Assembly (NCBI RefSeq): GCF_000224085.1
Contig: NC_015945.1
Coordinates: forward strand, 2,472,501-2,536,500
Origin: Allomuricauda ruestringensis DSM 13258
Lineage (GTDB): Bacteria > Bacteroidota > Bacteroidia > Flavobacteriales > Flavobacteriaceae
Direction of reading: 5' to 3'
Length of the DNA stretch: 64,000 nucleotides
Made by a program: the position numbers and the translations under genes. The notes below the pieces were generated by a model. It saw nothing but the letters and a program-made list of their open reading frames with translations. It was not told where the DNA came from and ran no database searches. Positions 61,380 to 64,000 of this stretch are shown in pieces; position 1 is the stretch's first letter, and every line of letters starts with the position of its first letter.

Positions 61380-64000
61380 ATGCGGATAAATTTCCACCTT
61401 CCCCTTTTTCTACTGTTATGTTTACAAGCTATCGGGCAGATTAATCCCTTGGCTGCCAAAGACTCCGTGGCCCAAATGGCATGGGTGGAGAACCACTACG
61501 CAAACATGGCGCTTGAAGAACGGATAGGACAGTTGTTTATGGTGAGCGTTGCATCAAACCAAAGTAAATCCGCAACGGATAGGGTAAAGAACCTTGTCGA
61601 ATCCGAAGGTATTGGAGGAGTCATCTTTTTGGTGGGAGGACCTGTCCAACAAGCACAATTGGCCAACGTATACCAGGCAGCATCCAAAGTGCCATTGCTC
61701 ATTGGTTCCGATGCCGAATGGGGTATGGCCATGCGTTTGGACTCAACCTACGCTTTTCCGTGGAACATGACCCTGGGGGCGATCCAGGATAGTACCATCG
61801 TGGAAAAGGTGGGCCATCAAATTGGAAAACACGCCAAACGTCTTGGGGTGCACATTAATTTTGCCCCAGACTTGGATGTGAACAATAATCCGAAAAACCC
61901 TATCATAGGTAACCGTTCTTTTGGCGAAGATCCTAAAAATGTGGCAGAAAAAGGAAGGGCCTTTGTTCGGGGCATGGAAAAAGCAGGCGTACTCACCAGC
62001 GGTAAGCATTTTCCCGGACATGGCGACACCGCTACCGATTCACACAAATCCTTGCCCATTATCAACTCATCTTTGGAGCGATTGGATTCCATTGAACTGT
62101 ATCCTTTCAAAGAAGTAATGAAAGCTGGATTGAGCTCTACCATGGTGGCCCATTTGGATGTGCCCAGTTTGGAATCTCGGGAAGGGCACCCATCAACACT
62201 TTCCAAAAGTATAGTGACGGGCGTATTGCAAAACCAATTGGGATTTAAAGGTTTGGTCATCACCGATGCCTTGAACATGAAGGCAGTTTCGGACTTTGCC
62301 CCCGAAGGAGAGGTGGAATTGGAGGCCTTTTTGGCAGGGAATGATTTATTGTTGATGCCAGAAAACGTGCTCAAAGCCAAAGAAACCTTCATAAAGGCGT
62401 ATAACGATGGTGTGGTCACGGAGGAAAGATTGGCCAAGTCTGTCAAAAAAATATTGATGGCCAAATACAAGGCTGGTCTGTACAATTATCAGCCTGTAAA
62501 TTTGGAAAACCTCCTTGAGGATTTGAACGGAATTGAAAACGATGTGGTTTACGAAGAGGCTATGGAAGGTGCCATTACAGTTGCCAAGAACAATTTTTCG
62601 TTGATGCCCATCAAAAAACTGGACAATAAAAAAATTGCATACGTGCATTTTGGTGATGCTTCCGGGGCCACTTTTCACGCAGCATTGAACAAATATTACA
62701 AAGTAACCCATATCAAGGCCAAGGATATTGCTCAATATAAAAAGGAACTGGTGAAGTATAATTTGGTCATAATCGGTTTCCATAAAGATAATTCGAGTCC
62801 TTGGAAAGGCTATAAATTTTCCAAAAACGAACTTTTTTGGCTGGAGGAAATATCCCGTTTGCGGACCAGCAATACCATTTTAGCCCTGTTCGCTAGGCCA
62901 TACGCCCTGTTGGATGTCCTGAACTTTGATACCGTGGACGGGGTAGTGGTGGGCTATCAGAATAGTAAAATTGCACAGAAAAAGGTGGCCGAAGTTATTT
63001 TTGGTGCTATTGGGGCATCAGGAAAGCTGCCCGTATCTGCCCATGATGAGTTTCCGGTTGGTACAGGTGTTGAGGTAAACCCCATACAACGCTTGGGGTA
63101 TAGCATTCCAGAACGGGTGGGGATGAGTTCGGAGATGCTTGCCGAGGTGGACACGTTGGTTCAGCATGGATTGGATTCCTTGATGTTTCCAGGGGCGCAG
63201 GTGCTGATTGCCAGAAGGGGGAAAGTAATCTATAACAAGAATTTTGGGAAGCCCACCTATAACTCCACAAATGAGGTTGCCGAAGAATCCATATACGATC
63301 TGGCTTCTTTGACGAAGATTCTCTCCACCTTGCCCATGATCATGAAAATGGAAGAAGAGGGGGAGATTGCCCTGAACGATACATTCGGGGACCTGATTCC
63401 CGAATATGCCGATACGGAGTTAAAAGAGGTATCCGTCCTCAAAGCCTTATCCCACTATGGGCGATTGCCTTCCTGGATTGCCTTTTACTTGGATACCTTG
63501 AACAAGGACCGAAAACCATCATCGGAATTTTACAGGCAAAACCCATCAGAGGCTTTTCCGTACAAAGTTGCCGAGCATTTGTATTTGACTAGATCTTATA
63601 AAGATTCCATCTATAGCAGGATTGGGAGACAAAGCCTTAAATCGAACAGGTACCGGTATAGCGATGTGGGCTATTATGTGTTCAAAGAGTATATTGAGGA
63701 CACCTACAACAAACCTATCAATGAATTGGTCGATGAGTTTCTGTACAAGCCCATGGGGCTGCAACGAACCACCTTTAATCCCTTAAAAAAATTTTCAAAA
63801 GAGGAGATAGTTCCGTCCGAAGAGGACGACTATTACAGATATCAGACGGTGCAGGGCTATGTGCACGATATGGGAGCGGCCATGCTGGGCGGTGTAGGAG
63901 GCCATGCAGGACTGTTTAGCACAGCCAATGAGGTAGCGAAGATCATGCAAATGTACTTACAGGGCGGTTACTACGGTGGGGAACGGTTTTTTAATTCGCG
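61380..64000 (+). CDS. GH3 beta-N-acetylhexosaminidase-like / serine hydrolase fusion, 3' end beyond window
   Basis: ATG at 61380; the frame is open to the window end (873 codons, C-terminus missing). A signal peptide (ending LQAIGQI) is followed by a GH3 N-terminal domain with the NagZ-type catalytic loop KHFPGHGDTATDSH and the nucleophile Asp in VITDALNMKAV, then the GH3 C-terminal sandwich. A beta-lactamase/class C-type serine hydrolase domain (from about residue 580) has the nucleophile motif YDLASLTKILS (SxxK) and YRYSDVGYY (YxN-like, Asp variant), with GGHAGLFSTANEVAK later. The combination suggests cleavage of both glycan and peptide or ester parts of peptidoglycan-like material in the periplasm. 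Confidence 0.88.
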   Translation, partial: MRINFHLPLFLLLCLQAIGQINPLAAKDSVAQMAWVENHYANMALEERIGQLFMVSVASNQSKSATDRVKNLVESEGIGGVIFLVGGPVQQAQLANVYQAASKVPLLIGSDAEWGMAMRLDSTYAFPWNMTLGAIQDSTIVEKVGHQIGKHAKRLGVHINFAPDLDVNNNPKNPIIGNRSFGEDPKNVAEKGRAFVRGMEKAGVLTSGKHFPGHGDTATDSHKSLPIINSSLERLDSIELYPFKEVMKAGLSSTMVAHLDVPSLESREGHPSTLSKSIVTGVLQNQLGFKGLVITDALNMKAVSDFAPEGEVELEAFLAGNDLLLMPENVLKAKETFIKAYNDGVVTEERLAKSVKKILMAKYKAGLYNYQPVNLENLLEDLNGIENDVVYEEAMEGAITVAKNNFSLMPIKKLDNKKIAYVHFGDASGATFHAALNKYYKVTHIKAKDIAQYKKELVKYNLVIIGFHKDNSSPWKGYKFSKNELFWLEEISRLRTSNTILALFARPYALLDVLNFDTVDGVVVGYQNSKIAQKKVAEVIFGAIGASGKLPVSAHDEFPVGTGVEVNPIQRLGYSIPERVGMSSEMLAEVDTLVQHGLDSLMFPGAQVLIARRGKVIYNKNFGKPTYNSTNEVAEESIYDLASLTKILSTLPMIMKMEEEGEIALNDTFGDLIPEYADTELKEVSVLKALSHYGRLPSWIAFYLDTLNKDRKPSSEFYRQNPSEAFPYKVAEHLYLTRSYKDSIYSRIGRQSLKSNRYRYSDVGYYVFKEYIEDTYNKPINELVDEFLYKPMGLQRTTFNPLKKFSKEEIVPSEEDDYYRYQTVQGYVHDMGAAMLGGVGGHAGLFSTANEVAKIMQMYLQGGYYGGERFFNS

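Overview
The window reads as chromosomal DNA of a marine-type member of Flavobacteriaceae (Bacteroidota). The signs are SusC/SusD-family outer membrane proteins, DUF6048 and DUF6452 proteins beside rlmD, a TamB gene divergent from tsaD, Bacteroidota-style promoter boxes (TAnnTTTG), many lipoproteins, weak Shine-Dalgarno sequences and frequent TTG or GTG starts. The genus cannot be fixed from sequence alone; an Allomuricauda/Maribacter-like organism is a reasonable guess. No rRNA, tRNA, CRISPR array, integrase or transposase was seen.

Layout. 1-3.4 kb: two tandem paralogous surface lipoproteins, the first cut by the window edge. 3.5-9.5 kb: a ZIP metal transporter, a THUMP RNA methyltransferase followed by an acquired-looking 178-residue gene and a second, diverged copy of the methyltransferase 3' end, then VOC, DUF6048, DUF6452 and RlmD. 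9.7-13.7 kb: ornithine aminotransferase, a MITE-like repeat, a LOV-like PAS protein, and a TPP riboswitch driving a PnuC-family (PnuT-type) transporter with an overlapping acyl-CoA-dehydrogenase-like gene.

13.9-35.5 kb is the main accessory locus. A minus-strand run of ten genes comprises a Nudix/winged-helix regulator, GMC oxidoreductase, gluconate-dehydrogenase subunit 3-like Tat lipoprotein, Gfo/Idh oxidoreductase, DUF1593 protein, CitMHS transporter, AtuA, AtuA C-terminal-type protein, esterase and GH3 glycosidase. It is divergent from susC-susD and a large FG-GAP/ASPIC lipoprotein. The same dyad, TATTGT-N11-ACAATA, sits upstream of both the regulator and susC, so the two arms are probably one regulon. 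My reading is uptake of an acylated or glycosylated compound, periplasmic sugar oxidation (3-keto-glycoside chemistry), deglycosylation, and import and catabolism of a carboxylate aglycone. The substrate is unknown.

35.8-45.4 kb: M20 peptidase, class IV aminotransferase, two intergenic MITE-like elements, 5'(3')-deoxyribonucleotidase, a lipoprotein hydrolase, a VanX-type dipeptidase, and a minus-strand operon tsaD-rsmE-DUF4159-AI-2E family-methyltransferase. 45.4-64 kb: mostly core genes for envelope biogenesis and glycolysis: TamB, PfkA, GAPDH, a BadF-type kinase, RidA, LptD, an N-acetylmuramoyl-L-alanine amidase, MlaD, an Hdr-like iron-sulfur pair, and a GH3/beta-lactamase-fold fusion truncated by the window end.
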